This document shows positions 1 through 10,618 of a stretch of DNA of 45,048 bases, in pieces (within the stretch, counting starts at the first letter, position 1; every line of letters starts with the position of its first letter). Under the pieces are notes generated by a model. It searched no databases. It was not told the DNA's origin and saw only the letters and a program-made list of their open reading frames with translations. The DNA comes from Ectocarpus siliculosus (lineage: Eukaryota; Sar; Phaeophyceae; Ectocarpales; Ectocarpaceae), in NCBI GenBank assembly GCA_000310025.1, contig FN649728.1, positions 2,397,299 to 2,442,346 on the forward strand. The letters run 5' to 3'. Position numbers and translations under genes: made by a program.

Positions 1-409
1 GGGGGGGGGGGGGGTGTACTCATAGTCGTGCATGCCGTAGTCGTTTGACCATTGACCTCGCATCCCTACAAAGCCGGGACGGAGCACGCCGGGTTCTCAC
101 CGGACCAGGCTCTCACATCACCAAGCGCGAAGCGCCGTGAGGTATTTGGCGAGTCGCATGAAGGGTGAGCTGCATCCTGCTAAGGGTGTTCGGCATCTTG
201 TGCTTACTTCCTTGCGTACGGATGACAGCTACGTATGACTTAATTTATTTTCTGGTGCTTTCACTTCCAGAGACAGTTGTAAGCACTGTGTAACTGCCTC
301 GAGGGTGCTTGACCATTTTAACACAACGTGGTGCGATCATCCCCCGTTGCGCGGAGTGAGGGTCCTCCACCCCGCACAACATGATCTACTCGACCACCAG
401 TATGGTTAC
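1..409. repeat. Left copy of a dispersed ~400-bp repeat
   Basis: This stretch recurs in the same orientation at 44323-44731, offset by 44,322 bases, with roughly ten mismatches and no obvious gaps. Both copies start with a run of G followed by TGTACTCATAG. Similarity stops at TATGGTTAC in both. After that the left copy enters an A-rich segment and the right copy a different sequence. A G-run followed by TG would suit a polypurine tract and an LTR start, but no terminal CA, primer-binding site or retroelement gene is visible, so the type of repeat is open. Confidence 0.85.
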
Positions 410-486
410 CGCCAAAAAAAAAAAACCGAGGTAAAAAAAAAAAAAACGGTAACCTGGTTGCCGAGTTCACGAAGTGAATTGGCTTG

Positions 487-672
487 TTTTACAACGTCGT
501 TGCCAAGCGACGAAAACCCAATCCCGATGGCAAACACCGAGCGGGGGGCTCGTTTTACAACGTCGTTGCCAAGCGACGAAAACCCAACCCCGATGGTAAA
601 CACCGGGGGGGGCGGCTTGTTTTACAACGTCGTTGCCAAGCGACGAAAACCCAAACCCCGATGGCAAACAAG
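487..672. repeat. Three tandem copies of a ~66-bp repeat
   Basis: Copies start at 487, 553 and 620. Each reads TTTTACAACGTCGTTGCC, then AAGCGACGAAAACCC, and ends near GATGGCAAACACCG. Each contains a short dyad (CGTCG...CGACG). Poly-A runs lie to the left (413-446) and a G-run to the right (680-693). All six frames can be read through parts of the array, which reflects the repeat rather than coding. Confidence 0.8.
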
Positions 673-699
673 GCCGAGGGGGGGGGGGGGGAGGGGCCG

Positions 700-1088
700 G
701 CTTTTTCGGCACTGTCCACAAAGTTGACATCGGCTCCTGCCATGATGAGCATTCTCGCCGCAGCTGCATGTTAGCCCACGATTGACTGGTACAGCGCCGA
801 TCTACCTGTGGAAAAGGCCACGACATTGACATCCGGTCCACACCCTGCTTGGAGTAAGTCAGACATCACGTCAGCGTTTCCACCCAAGGGTGCGGCATTG
901 AGCATTGTCCGGCCGCGGCAGTCCCTCCAGCCGGCCTTGCCGTCAGCCCTAGCCCTCAGTAGCCTTTCAACGAGGTCCAAGTTGCCGCTGGCGGCGGCGT
1001 GCTCGAGTGGAACTCGCAGCCACCTCGCCCACTGTCGTGGGGTGGCACCTTCGGATACGATCTTGAAAAATCTCCACTTCGTCCTCTC
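700..1088 (-). pseudogene. Decayed ankyrin-repeat protein fragment
   Basis: On the minus strand one frame is open from 1088 down to an in-frame TAA at 771-773. It then continues in the same frame with ankyrin-like residues (LIMAGADVNFVDS) until it dissolves into the G-run and tandem repeats near 700. Recognisable pieces are RQWARWLRVPLEHAAA, GNLDLVERLLRARADG, CRGRTMLNAAPLGGN and LLQAGCGPDVNVV. This resembles from memory an ankyrin family that is very large in brown algae. The stop within a repeat, the missing start and the truncated end indicate a pseudogene or gene fragment. An intron hiding the stop is possible but no good donor is seen. Confidence 0.7.
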
Positions 1089-1610
1089 TCAGCACATCGC
1101 GGTTCGGGCACCGGGGCATGATGACCAGCGGTGCGGTGGAATTTGAATTTTTATGCAGTTTGGTTCCACGTGCTGCTGCGGCTGGTTGCTAATTCGGAGA
1201 CGAAGGGAATGCAGGGTCTTGATTAATCGTTTGACCTTCTTGTGCCACGAAAGGAAAAGTAGTAGCTGTGGCATGCATGCAACAAGCTCAGGTCCTCGGC
1301 CTGCTTTGTTGTCGGCCAAACTGCCAAGGGCTGCAGCAGATCTCCGCTTCGGTGGGGGGGTACCACTTCAACGTCGATACCACGGAGCCCCAATGTGAGG
1401 ATCATCCCCATCCACCTTGCAAGCGTGTTGTATGATATGCACACTCCTATGCATTTGTAGTCACTGAGCCATGCAAACGATGTTAATATTGCTGATGAAT
1501 TAATGCACGCTGAGGCTACTGTACAGCGCGAAGGCCGCTGTATCTAGCTATTGTATGTTGGTCGTGGCACGGGAACCAGATGGTACTGTATGTAGCCTAG
1601 AGGTATAGGA
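1089..1610. other. No gene recognised
   Basis: Short open frames occur on both strands, but none has conserved-looking composition with splice signals. It may be the decayed upstream part of the ankyrin copy, since 1089-1160 on the minus strand is still GC-rich. Confidence 0.4.
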
Positions 1611-2192
1611 CGATGGGGCCATAAGAAACGTCAAAATCGGGTCGAGCCTCAATTTCTTATTCCGGGCAGAAGGACCAGCCGAAGTCGGCCAATTTCCTAA
1701 AATGGATTTCTTATTGTTCCTATGGGCTGTCGCATCCTGCTGATTCTCTTATTTTCTTATTATTTCTGGTGGCGAAGAAAACAACAACACACACACCAGA
1801 ACCAAGCCTTCATGCAGCATTGAATGAACCGACAGCTCGGTTTGGCGAACATTGGGGGTTGTGGCAGTACAGTACAGCAGCAGTGGGTATAGCAGCCCAC
1901 GACGGCGCTGGGGCGCGGGGCGCGGGGGGCGCCGCGAAAATGACCACTCTCTGCCCCGACCAAAAAGTCACATGACATGTAGCTAGGTATAGTGGGACGT
2001 TTGGACATGCTCCCCCAGCTTCTACCCCCTCGTTTCTTTTGTCTTGGGGAACCGCACGATAATGTTTCTTATTGGGGCGTTTCTTATGTTGTGGCCGAGA
2101 TTGAGCTGTGTTTCGTAGCCTTTTTTCTTATTTTCCTTAAAAATTTGAGCCTTTTTTTCTTGCCAGAAATTTTCTAAACTGCGGCCCCATCT
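1611..2192. mobile_element. Degenerate small DNA transposon with TTTCTTATT subterminal repeats
   Basis: The stretch starts CGATGGGGCC and ends GGCCCCATCTG, so GATGGGGCC forms a short terminal inverted repeat. Inside there are repeated TTTCTTATT motifs (about 1652, 1703, 1745-1765, 2064, 2080, 2125) and an inverted ATAAGAAACG at 1621. Arrays of one short motif near both ends are typical transposase-binding regions of non-autonomous elements. More partial copies at 2210-2255 blur the right edge. No transposase remains. The boundaries are inferred. Confidence 0.45.
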
Positions 2193-2773
2193 GTAGCACG
2201 GGTGTGCTTATACGTTCTTATCAGGAACCTCGGGGCAGACTAAGAGTTTCTTAGATGCGGGCGCGTTCTATACCGGAGTTACGGAGACGCTGGGCGCACT
2301 ACAGTGCATTTATATGGCTGAAAACGCGACGCTTCAACTCCAAGGTTGGTGCTCAAGAAAAGGGAGTAGCTTTGTGCCGGAACTGACGACATATTCTGGA
2401 CGAAACCATACAGGCAAACAGACAGAGAGACACCAACAGACCCAAGGACATACTGCACCACCACTCGCCCACATTCGCGTTTAATAGGACTGTCATTTTT
2501 TCTTCCGGTGCTCCACAACCTGCCGTTGCCTGGCGAGCGCCAAGAAGCTAAACAAACACTGCAGCAAGATTTGCCTCGCGCTGCCTCTCTCCTCTCTCCT
2601 ACACACAAGGTGTCCAAGCGGTGGTTGACCGAGGCGCCAAAACTATCCTTGCCGCCGTCCTGCTACCGCACACAAGATCAGACTCGAGTTCTCTGTACAT
2701 GTCAGCTCCTCATGTTTTCGGACCCCAAATTCCCTCTGCCAGATGAGCAAGAGCTCCTGACTAAAAAAATGCA
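2193..2773. other. Downstream region of the FNIP gene
   Basis: No coding exon is recognised. The part next to 2774 should contain the 3' untranslated region of the minus-strand gene. AT-rich stretches suit a poly-A signal on that strand, but none was assigned. Confidence 0.4.
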
Positions 2774-3697
2774 CTACCACAACTCAAAGATGTTGGTCTT
2801 GTAAACGCGAAGCTTGCAGTCTTTTGGCATGCCGTCCGGCTCGAAGGTGTCACACACGTCTGGGATACGGAGCAGCCTGAGGCCCCTCGGAAGTTGGCTC
2901 GCGAATAGCTGCTGGTCGAAGCAAGGTCCAAAATGTAGCTCCCTTAGCCCCGGAGACCACGCGACGTCGGTAACGGCGCAGCGGAAGGCGGTCCCGAACT
3001 CGAGTATCCTGAGGTTGGTCGCGCTCGTCCAGTCAGCCGCCTGGACCGGGTGGTTGAAGGCGTCTCCGAGCCTTAGAACTTCCAGGCCGCCGGGCCACTT
3101 CATTGCCTCTATGGGCTGATCGAAGGACGAGCCAAAGGTCAGGCTCTGCAGCGTGGCAGGCCACGCCACCAGCTCTACCTGACGGTTGAATCGATCCCCG
3201 AAACGCAGCACGACAAGTCGTGGCGGCCACGTGACCCCCTCGATATGGTGATTGAACGTGCCACCGAGATGGAGATCTATCAGCGAGTCAGGCAGCGGAT
3301 GGTCGAGCGGGTGGTCGAACCTCCAGCCGAACTTCAGCCCACGAAGGCCTTCGGGCCAAACGACTTGCGACAACGGCAAGTCGACGCGAAACGCCAGCCG
3401 AGAAATCCGGCGGTGAGGCAGTACTCTACTATTCTCCGCAGGTATCACAGGCACGGCGCTGTCACTTTTTATGTCACCGCCGTAGAGTGATAGGGGTGAT
3501 GACGATTCTCCTTCATCTTGCCGTCTTGAAGGTGAAACGAGGCGAACGTTCTCGTTCTTGACCACCATGGAATAGTCCGTGCTGCTCTCGCGGCAGGCAT
3601 TGCAGATCGAAAGGCACACCAGCTCTACTTCAGCAGGCTGGACAACGCCCGATAGGACTACAACACGAAGAACGTCCGCGGCTTTGGTGCTCTCCAT
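2774..3697 (-). CDS. FNIP/LRR-type repeat protein, intronless
   Basis: An intact 307-residue frame starts at ATG 3697 (MESTKAADVL) and ends at TAG 2774. Residues ~100-275 hold about seven tandem units of 22-24 residues with the pattern WPxxLxxLxFGxxFNxPI, for example LVVLRFGDRFNRQVE, LQSLTFGSSFDQPIE and LEVLRLGDAFNHPV. This matches the FNIP repeat, a leucine-rich-repeat variant abundant in Dictyostelium and some other protists, where it is thought to mediate protein binding. The N-terminal ~35 residues are hydrophobic with spaced cysteines and could be a degenerate F-box-like region, but that is a guess. No signal peptide or membrane helix is evident. The lack of introns is unusual for this window and could mean retroposition or a recently expanded family. 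Confidence 0.85.
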   Translation of the reverse strand: MESTKAADVLRVVVLSGVVQPAEVELVCLSICNACRESSTDYSMVVKNENVRLVSPSRRQDEGESSSPLSLYGGDIKSDSAVPVIPAENSRVLPHRRISRLAFRVDLPLSQVVWPEGLRGLKFGWRFDHPLDHPLPDSLIDLHLGGTFNHHIEGVTWPPRLVVLRFGDRFNRQVELVAWPATLQSLTFGSSFDQPIEAMKWPGGLEVLRLGDAFNHPVQAADWTSATNLRILEFGTAFRCAVTDVAWSPGLRELHFGPCFDQQLFASQLPRGLRLLRIPDVCDTFEPDGMPKDCKLRVYKTNIFELW

Positions 3698-4179
3698 GCG
3701 CTTCGATCGAGCCCTTCCCGAGAGGATGTTCTGCTGCGTGGAAGTGTAGCACGACGCTCCCCGAGCCGAACACCTACTTTCCCACGCAGAAGAACGTCAA
3801 AGCCTCGGTGATTTTCACCACACTTCTACGCCATGTGCAGAGAGAGCAATGTGGTCGTATCAGCGTAGTTATGTCGAATCACACCCAGAGTCCGTCCACC
3901 TCATAGCCTGGGCAGGCAGTTTTGTGGTTGATCTCCGGGGGTCGAGGCCTAGCGCTAGAAGGGGCACGTCCCACAAGTCTTGTCTTGAGCCGACCTCCGT
4001 TTTCTGTGAGGTAGGGCGGACGAAGTTCAATACCCACGCAAACCGGCGGGGGGAAGCTAAGAGATTATCCGCCACACAGATAGTAGGAGGAGCATGTTGC
4101 AACCTATGGAAAACGAAACCCATTCCTGTTCAGTCCAGGCTCCTCCCAGATTCTCATCCCTCTACGTCACCAAGGTCAA
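3698..4179. other. Upstream region of the FNIP gene
   Basis: Contains the presumed promoter of the minus-strand gene at 2774-3697. No TATA box or known site is recognised. A motif TGCTGCGTGGAA near 3730 recurs at 4327 (diverged) and 4567, linking this area to the repeat on its right. No coding exon was identified. Confidence 0.35.
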
Positions 4180-4185
4180 TCACGT

Positions 4186-4650
4186 TCATCGTCGTTCCGC
4201 GCCTCACAGAGACGGCGGGGGAGCACAAAAACACAGGACGTCCCAAACATGGTTCTGGTCTTCACACGAGAGAGCAGATCAAAGGACATCCTTTCGCTTT
4301 TTATGTTCGGGAGAAATGCCGGAAATGCTGCGTGATGATAGCTCGAAGCAGCTACTGTGTGTTGTCTCAAAAATCGAAAACTTTTCTGTGAAGAGGGAGA
4401 ACGAGCTTGTCGCCCCCATCTCTTCTTCATCACCTTGCGCCTACGGGGCCTTTTAATCGTCACCACGTTCCTCACAGAGATCGCAGACGAGCACGGAAAT
4501 AGAGGACGCCTCAGAAATGGTCCCACCCTTTTAGGTACGGCTTCGTTCGCCATCGATCAAGACAACTGCTGCGTGGAAATAGCTCGAAGCAACGCGGTCG
4601 TTCGTGCAAAAAAGCACTCTAACGGCTACCACGACACGAGCTTGCACGTT
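4186..4650. repeat. Two diverged copies of a ~270-bp module
   Basis: The segment around 4199-4260 (CCTCACAGAGACGGC...GAGCACAAAAACACAGGACG) recurs at 4471-4530 (CCTCACAGAGATCGCAGACG...GGAAATAGAGGACGCCTC). The linked motif TGCTGCGTG...AGCTCGAAGCA is at 4327 and 4567. Spacing and order agree, so this is an old tandem duplication of non-coding or long-dead sequence. Confidence 0.55.
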
Positions 4651-5639
4651 TGGCGCGGGGTGAGGATAAAAAAGTAGCCACTTTGAAGCTATCTGGCAGG
4701 CTAGACACACATAACTTTGGTCTTTACCAAGAGCATCGTAGTCGAAATGAACTCTACGCAGAAGTAGCAGTGGAGGATCAGAGGAAAGCTACGGACAGAA
4801 CACCATCACGGCGTGTGGAAAACCTGCAACTTCTTAGATCAAGCTGACGTTGAAATCTCCTTTCTTTTTTAGCGGGTTGTCGCGGCTCGCAGGAGACACC
4901 GATTCCTCTGTCGCCATGCCGCCACAAGATACACTATCAATATAGAGGGTGCCTTGACCAAGCCCGCAAAGAGTTGGATCCCAACTACAGTACGGACAGC
5001 ATACAGCGGGAGATACTGCAAAACAATCTTCGTTCCTGTCGGAATTTATCTAGGGTGTCTGACTGTCGGCGAGTGCAAATTGTAAAAAACAAAACTAATA
5101 ATCCCACAAGGGTGCCACAAACAGCACAACCGACGAACCAACTACCCAACACAAGCATACAGAGAGATGCACAAGATGGCCACCAAACACATGTTGAACC
5201 TGTTACCCACAGGGGAGATGTCGCTGTGTCCTGCTCGGGGAAATCGTGGAAATATAGGTAACTTCCGCTGACGCTATGGATCCCTTGCTAATCTATCTTA
5301 GACTCTTTTCGATAGAAAGAGATGGATTCGTTGTGTCATACAACGAAAGAAAAAATTATCCGAGTGCCGCAGCACCGGTGGAACTTGACCCGTTGTGGGC
5401 TGAGGCCAATTGTTATGGGAAGAATTCCCAGACTGGAATCCCGACTTTACGCATTTACATCCAAACCCACATGAGGCCGCCGGAGTTCTGCGCAGTTCGT
5501 GGGAAAAGCACACGAACGCGCTATGTCACTTAGTACTCGGCTCGCAGAGACCCGTTTGCAATGAAACCTTCGAAACCGCACAGTACATTGCTGTGCCTCT
5601 TCGAGCCAAGTTTGGAGAGCTGGGGTGCAGTGTGTGTTC

Positions 5640-5765
5640 ATCATGCTTGGTAAAATTGGAATTCCAATTTGGAAGTGCTGGATGATCTTGGTTGGAATTC
5701 CTCATGAATTCCAAGCTGGAACTCCAAGCTGGAATTGGTTGAAATTCCAAACTGGAAATGGTGAA
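5640..5765. repeat. GGAATTCCAA-type short palindromic array
   Basis: About ten imperfect copies of GGAATTCCAA/GGAACTCCAAGCT are packed into ~120 bases, reading almost the same on both strands. Related words occur at 5414-5445 and 5993-6010. The pattern suggests slippage around a palindromic core. No coding potential is seen. The flanks, 4861-5639 and 5766-6688, contain no recognised gene. Confidence 0.6.
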
Positions 5766-6688
5766 TTGCTTTCACATCCGAGGCATACCCTGTGCACACT
5801 TCTCTCTAGCTGCCCAAACTTGGCTCCTAGAAGTCACAGTAGTGGAGTGTACAGCCTTATCGGTTAAATAACAAACAGGGGTCTGTGAGGCGAGGACGAA
5901 CTGGCGAAGTGCCATGGTGTGCTGTGCTTACTGTCCAGTACGCAGACCGCCTGCTTTTAGGAGGTGGTTGAGCATTTTCTGTCCATCCCCCGGATTCCAA
6001 ATCGGAAAATTTCTCCACAACAACTGGCCTGAGCAAGGCCGAGGAAACAAAGTAGCCTGCCTCTCTGCACATGGCGACAGGCTAGATACATGGGTCGGCA
6101 GGTTATTGTTGCGAAAGGCGCGAATCAATGGGGCCAGAACACAACAGACATGCCGCCAGGTGAAACTCTCTAGTCTATAGACTGCCGTAGTCTACAGCAA
6201 CAGCAAGACATACCTACCGCTTCGTAATTCTTAACTCTAGCGAGTTGGAGTGCGGAACACTCACCGACAGATCTGCCATATTGGCTGCTGCTCGAGTGAT
6301 AGTCGCAACGCTAATAAATAGGACAAGTGCGGTTATGTGTGAAGACTGCCATTCTACTACTGCTGTAGGACGACTGCCGTATAAACGCCCAGTGGTGTAA
6401 AGGGATTCTTGCCGCAACACCGGAAACTTGGAGGGTAACAAAGATACCTCCTCTAGCAGTACAACATAACGCAGCTCGACCCTCGGTCGGTTATGTATGC
6501 ATGAAAGTTTTGCAATTTATCGTTATTTTCCAAGCTGTTGCTCAGAGAACCCGAGCTAAACTTGCCTAGAGCCGCACCATCTAGTGCTGCACCAACATCC
6601 GTGCGAGAGGAAATAAAGAGCACTATTGTTGGTGTGGAAGTCTATCTCACTGCTGCGGAGATCGCTCTCTTTTTTGCTGTTCAAACTA

Positions 6689-7779
6689 CAGTAGTGGTCC
6701 CGATATAGTGGCACCCTGAATAGTGAAATGCCCTCAATAGTGGCATCATAATCTCGTGTCACAATCTCAACCCGATATAGTGGCGTTGTACCACTTTTGA
6801 CGGGACGCTCAATAGTGGAATTTTGGGCATCTCATCCACCCAATAGTGCAATTCAAAACGTCGGAGCCCCCCTGTATTCACCGCAAGCTCTGTCTGAAGA
6901 CGCAGAGAGATTTTTATGGAGAAGGTTGGCAACACGTACGTCCAAGCACTTTCTTTCCGACGACGAGCTAGAGCTAGACAACACCGAAGATTCTGAGAGT
7001 GAGGGGGGTGGAGGGATGATGGCGCCGCCGTCGTTCGCGGAATTGTCTGAGCTTTTTGGTCCTCTAGAAGAATAAGCGGAGTCGTGTGGCATGAGTCGTG
7101 TGGCATTGGCGAGGTCGGGCATTTCCTCCGTAAGGCAAAGATGGCAGTCTTCGCAGCACATGCCGCTAGATCGGCACGGCAGTTGGACATCGGAGCGTTT
7201 GCCCAGTCATAGTGTAGTGGCATTGGTCGGTTGAGTCCTACAGGTGCAAAGCATCGTGGCGGTTGGGATTGATGCGCCGAAGTGGGGAGTGTTCGACGTT
7301 TTCAACTTGGTTGCTCCAGCTTGTTTCGCGTACATTGATGTTTTCCACACGTGTGTTTCGCTTGCGTCGAACCCCATCATGGATGGCTGGACAAAAAAAA
7401 AAAAATGTTACTTTGTTTCTGCAGTCCGCAGCCTGCACACAAAGGAAGGTTGCGATCGCCGAAGGTCTCGTTATCACAAGGACGATCAAGTGTCAATGCA
7501 CACGTGATGGGCGGACACCTGCGTTTTCACGCGGATACTGGTGCACACAACAAAAGAGGGACCCAAAGATACATATGCATACACAACGCATACGAGTGAA
7601 GATCCAAGGAACAACTTCCGTAGCGTAAGCATCAAAGCTTATTCTCCGATGTAAATGCCTATTGACATATAGTGGCATTATTGCCACCACATCGAATAGT
7701 GACATTGCCCTGAATAGTGGCATGATTTTCTCTTGCCACCTCTGCATGCCACATATACAGTATATCGGGACCACTACTG
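6689..7779. mobile_element. Non-autonomous pogo-like DNA transposon
   Basis: The left end reads CAGTAGTGGTCCCGATATA and the right end is its inverse, TATATCGGGACCACTACTG, giving perfect ~19-bp terminal inverted repeats that begin CAG as in pogo/Tigger elements. The left flank supplies TA (6687-6688), the expected target. The right flank does not show TA. Nine or so NATAGTGGCA-like motifs cluster within ~170 bases of each end, in opposite orientation, as subterminal transposase-binding sites would. Inside, a plus-strand frame ending at 7075 codes an acidic tail (FLSDDELELDNTEDSESE), possibly the relic of a transposase C-terminus. No DDE catalytic domain remains, so it cannot move by itself. 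Confidence 0.75.
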
Positions 7780-9125
7780 CTGTTGTACTACACATATTCT
7801 GTACACCATGCGTGCGGAGCGGCTTGCTGCTGCAAAGGCATACCTGTGTGCCGTAACAAGGGGGAATGAGCTGCTGTTGATTCGGCACTCACCAGAGGTT
7901 ACAACTACGACAGCCCAGGCTGCCGTTCGCTCCTGTTCTGTGCTGCCTGTCTTTGGTGCTGTGCGTCGAACACCTCTTGCCGCAGCTCGGCTCTCCTGTC
8001 TCGGCTCTCGGCTTGACCTCCGGTCGCCCGCAGATTGCCCCCGTGGCCCTAACACGAGACTAGGGTACGGGCCGCAGAGCCCCCCTGCCTATCGGGCAAG
8101 GCGGAACAGGGACCATGGGTAGGGATAAATTTTTTAAAAGCGGCGCCTCTGATTGGCCCAAACCGCCGCATTTGAACGAAGCTGATTGGGAGTTTGAAAG
8201 CGGGTTTTAAAAGCGGCACTTGGGATTAGTACGGGAGGAGTTGTAAAGACCGCGCGCGCGTGCGTTGTACTAAGAACCAACGTGCGCGCCGGCAGCACTG
8301 CACAGCTGCACAGCGCACAACACGTGCTTGCCAGCGTATGTATATCGCGTGGACAGACGCCGCGACGTGGTGAGATGCCAGGCAATGCCCCTCATGAAAC
8401 CACCTGGGGCTGGGCTGCTATTGCGGCGGCGTGAACCTCCTGCTTGAAGCAAACGACCTCATCATCAACCAGAGCGCCGGTTGTGTTTTGGCATCATCAT
8501 CATCATCATGACCGACCACGAAGCAACGGACATGGGATAAGGGCGTGGTGGCGACGGCTGGCTGTGTAAAACACGTTGCTGAGCACTGGCGGCGGTAAAG
8601 CTAGGAGGAGAGGCAGAGGTAGCAGCGGTCACCCCGTTTCGGCTTTTCCAGGTGAATATGTTGGTGCTACAAGCAAGTGTACAGCAACAGCAGTGAGTTG
8701 CAGCGCTTAGCCTTCGTGGGGTGTATCGTGTGCGTGCCTCTCTGTACGCTGCTTAGTACCCCATTGATGTGACGGCTGCTGCTGTACTGCTGTAGTGTGC
8801 GTACATAACGGGTACCGAACGTTTCTTTATTAACAGATCAGCAGGTGCTGTCCTGCAACGTCGTCACGAAATCAATCGGTCTTTTCTCGCAAGCATTATT
8901 TCACCACAGCGCAGCAACTTTACAGCAGTGTAGCAGATAGAGTCGATGACCGTCAGCAGTGCCGGCCCGCTCGTAAGAGCTTGGGCGAGGTTAAGCACCT
9001 TGCCGCAGCCATGTGAGCTGTGTATCATATCCTCTTACTTTATTTTTGCCAGCTAGTACAGCGAAGACAGCACAGCAGATAGAGTTCATGCCCACCCCCT
9101 TTGAACACCAAGCTTTCATCCCAGT
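7780..9125. other. Intergenic; one weak open frame
   Basis: A plus-strand frame from ATG 7808 to 8122 reads MRAERLAAAKAYLCAVTRGN and ELLLIRHSPE, faintly like the first strand of a Nudix fold, but it then loses any pattern. I do not call it. An ATCATCATC run sits near 8493-8510. 8300-9100 holds only short unconvincing frames. Confidence 0.3.
8130..8219. promoter_or_regulatory. Promoter-like cluster: repeated TTTTAAAAGCGGC and CCAAT boxes
   Basis: The word TTTTAAAAGCGGC occurs at 8133 and 8205 in the same orientation. ATTGG (inverted CCAAT) is at about 8153 and 8184 between them, and an AAAGCGGG lies at 8197. GCGG-containing words after an AT tract resemble E2F-type sites of cell-cycle promoters. 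This is pattern recognition only. It lies about 1 kb upstream of the spliced gene starting near 9126. Confidence 0.35.
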
Positions 9126-10618
9126 ATGTCTAGTCTACCTCAGAAGAAGGCATTACAAGACCGTCTGCAAGCACCTTACAGTAGGTTACCGTTCCCAAAT
9201 GAGAACCCACACGATCTATCGTATGCATATTTATCCTCATCCTCAGTCGCTGTTTCAAACGTTGAGAATCCGCGCATGTTTCCGTGCCGGGGTGCCGCTC
9301 ATCGCAACCGTCGATCCGCTCGGTCAACGCCTATTCTCCCACGGCTGATTTCGCCTCGTCTACACTGCTCGCATCTAGAGGCAACGTCACGCTAATAGTC
9401 CTTTGATGGGGCGTCAATGCCACGCCGTATGCATACGTCGTCGTACATGTGGCTGTTCAGGGCAGCCACCTGATTGATCTGCCCCAATAACTACCCCCGA
9501 ACCAAGCCTCAAGAACATACAAACAACCAATACAAAGCGCAACCTAGCTCGTGAGGGGGGACCCCCGAAGACGAAATCCGTCCGGAAGCTGCATCGCTGC
9601 ATGTATCAAGCTGTGACTAGGGGTCAAAGGCCGTTTCTTCCCACGTCCAACCTCAAATCCTTTCATTTGTAGCAACTGTATCCACGCAGTCCCTTCCGAG
9701 GAACTGGAGATCTGTGAAGGTCTGCTTGCTGTACGTCGGCAACCTTGTCACGGTTCTTTCTTTTTTGTCGTCAACGTTCAACTGCAACCTTCAGCAGTAT
9801 GTAGCGGGTTGTTTGTTCTTACCTCCTGTGTACCGCAGTTTTATGTACATAGCGCGAGTGTAATTCCTACTTGTACAGCAGTAGTTTCAGGGTTTATCAT
9901 CGGTAACGCTCGTTGAGGCGGACACAGGGTGCAGGCTTGTATGGTAGTAAATACGTGGTACATCGTTGAGGCGTGTCAATGCAGTTGCTGACGTTTTCCC
10001 TCCTGTGTGTTCTTCGTACCCCTTTCCTCCTCTTGCTCCATCCGTGCATCAGGTACTCTCGCTCAGCATCCTAACGGCACCGCGGCGCTGGCGGGAAGCC
10101 GGCCGCGACTCGAGCCTCACTTGACAAGCCGGTTCATCTTTAGGTGGGTCATATGCATAGAGCAGCAACAGGGGGTTTCGTGCAGTCCAGATTGCGATAC
10201 AACTCTACGGATGAGCGTGATATTGTTGAGGGATACGCTTGCATGCGTGCTGCTGGGAGCGACATTTGTGCTACTCAAGTGTTTGTAGAGTTTCTGCATT
10301 TTTGTTTACGACGCATACTTGTATCGATGGCACAAACGGCCGGGCACACTTTTACCAACTGTCCGCGGTCCAACCATGGCACTACAAAGGGCCGTAGAGA
10401 AGTTCGACGCTTGGGTATGTTCACTTTTGCCTTTTGGCCTCTGATGAAAATGCTGAATCGCAAAACACATGTCATGTTCTCGCTTTGGATGACAGGTGTT
10501 CATACAACCGAGCGCTGGACATCAAGACGGGGTCGAAGGCTGGTTTGGCGGTTCCTCTCCGTCGAACAGCTACCCAACCTATGGGGTGCCAGGGCAGTGT
10601 TTGAAGACGTGGTGTTAA
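9126..10618 (+). CDS. Unrecognised spliced gene, at least three firm 3' exons
   Basis: Firm exons are 10053-10143, 10291-10414 and 10496-10618 (TAA). They join in phase and read TLAQHPNGTAALAGSRPRL..., FCIFVYDAYLYRWHKRPGT...VEKFDAW and VFIQPSAGHQDG...LKTWC. The first has a strong pyrimidine tract before CAG and a GTGGGT donor; the second ends TGG|GTATGT; the third starts after GATGACAG. A likely 5' part is exon 9126-9180 (MSSLPQKKALQDRLQAPY, donor GTAGGT) joined in phase to 9673-9719 (TVSTQSLPRNWRSVK). The link from 9719 to 10053 is out of phase, so one exon is missing or wrong. FCIFVYDAYLY could be a short hydrophobic helix. I recognise no domain. Confidence 0.5.

Noticed and set aside
487-672. 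Match of CGTTTTACAACGTCGT to the lacZ-alpha/M13 primer region, suggesting vector contamination
   Set aside because: Only ~16 bases match, the flanks differ from lacZ, and the word sits inside a three-copy local repeat. Coincidence is more likely.
487-672. CRISPR-like array
   Set aside because: Only three units, no unique spacers of constant length, and a eukaryotic context.
7808-8122. Nudix-like start of a protein
   Set aside because: Only about 15 residues look right; no Nudix box (GX5EX7REUXEEXGU) follows.
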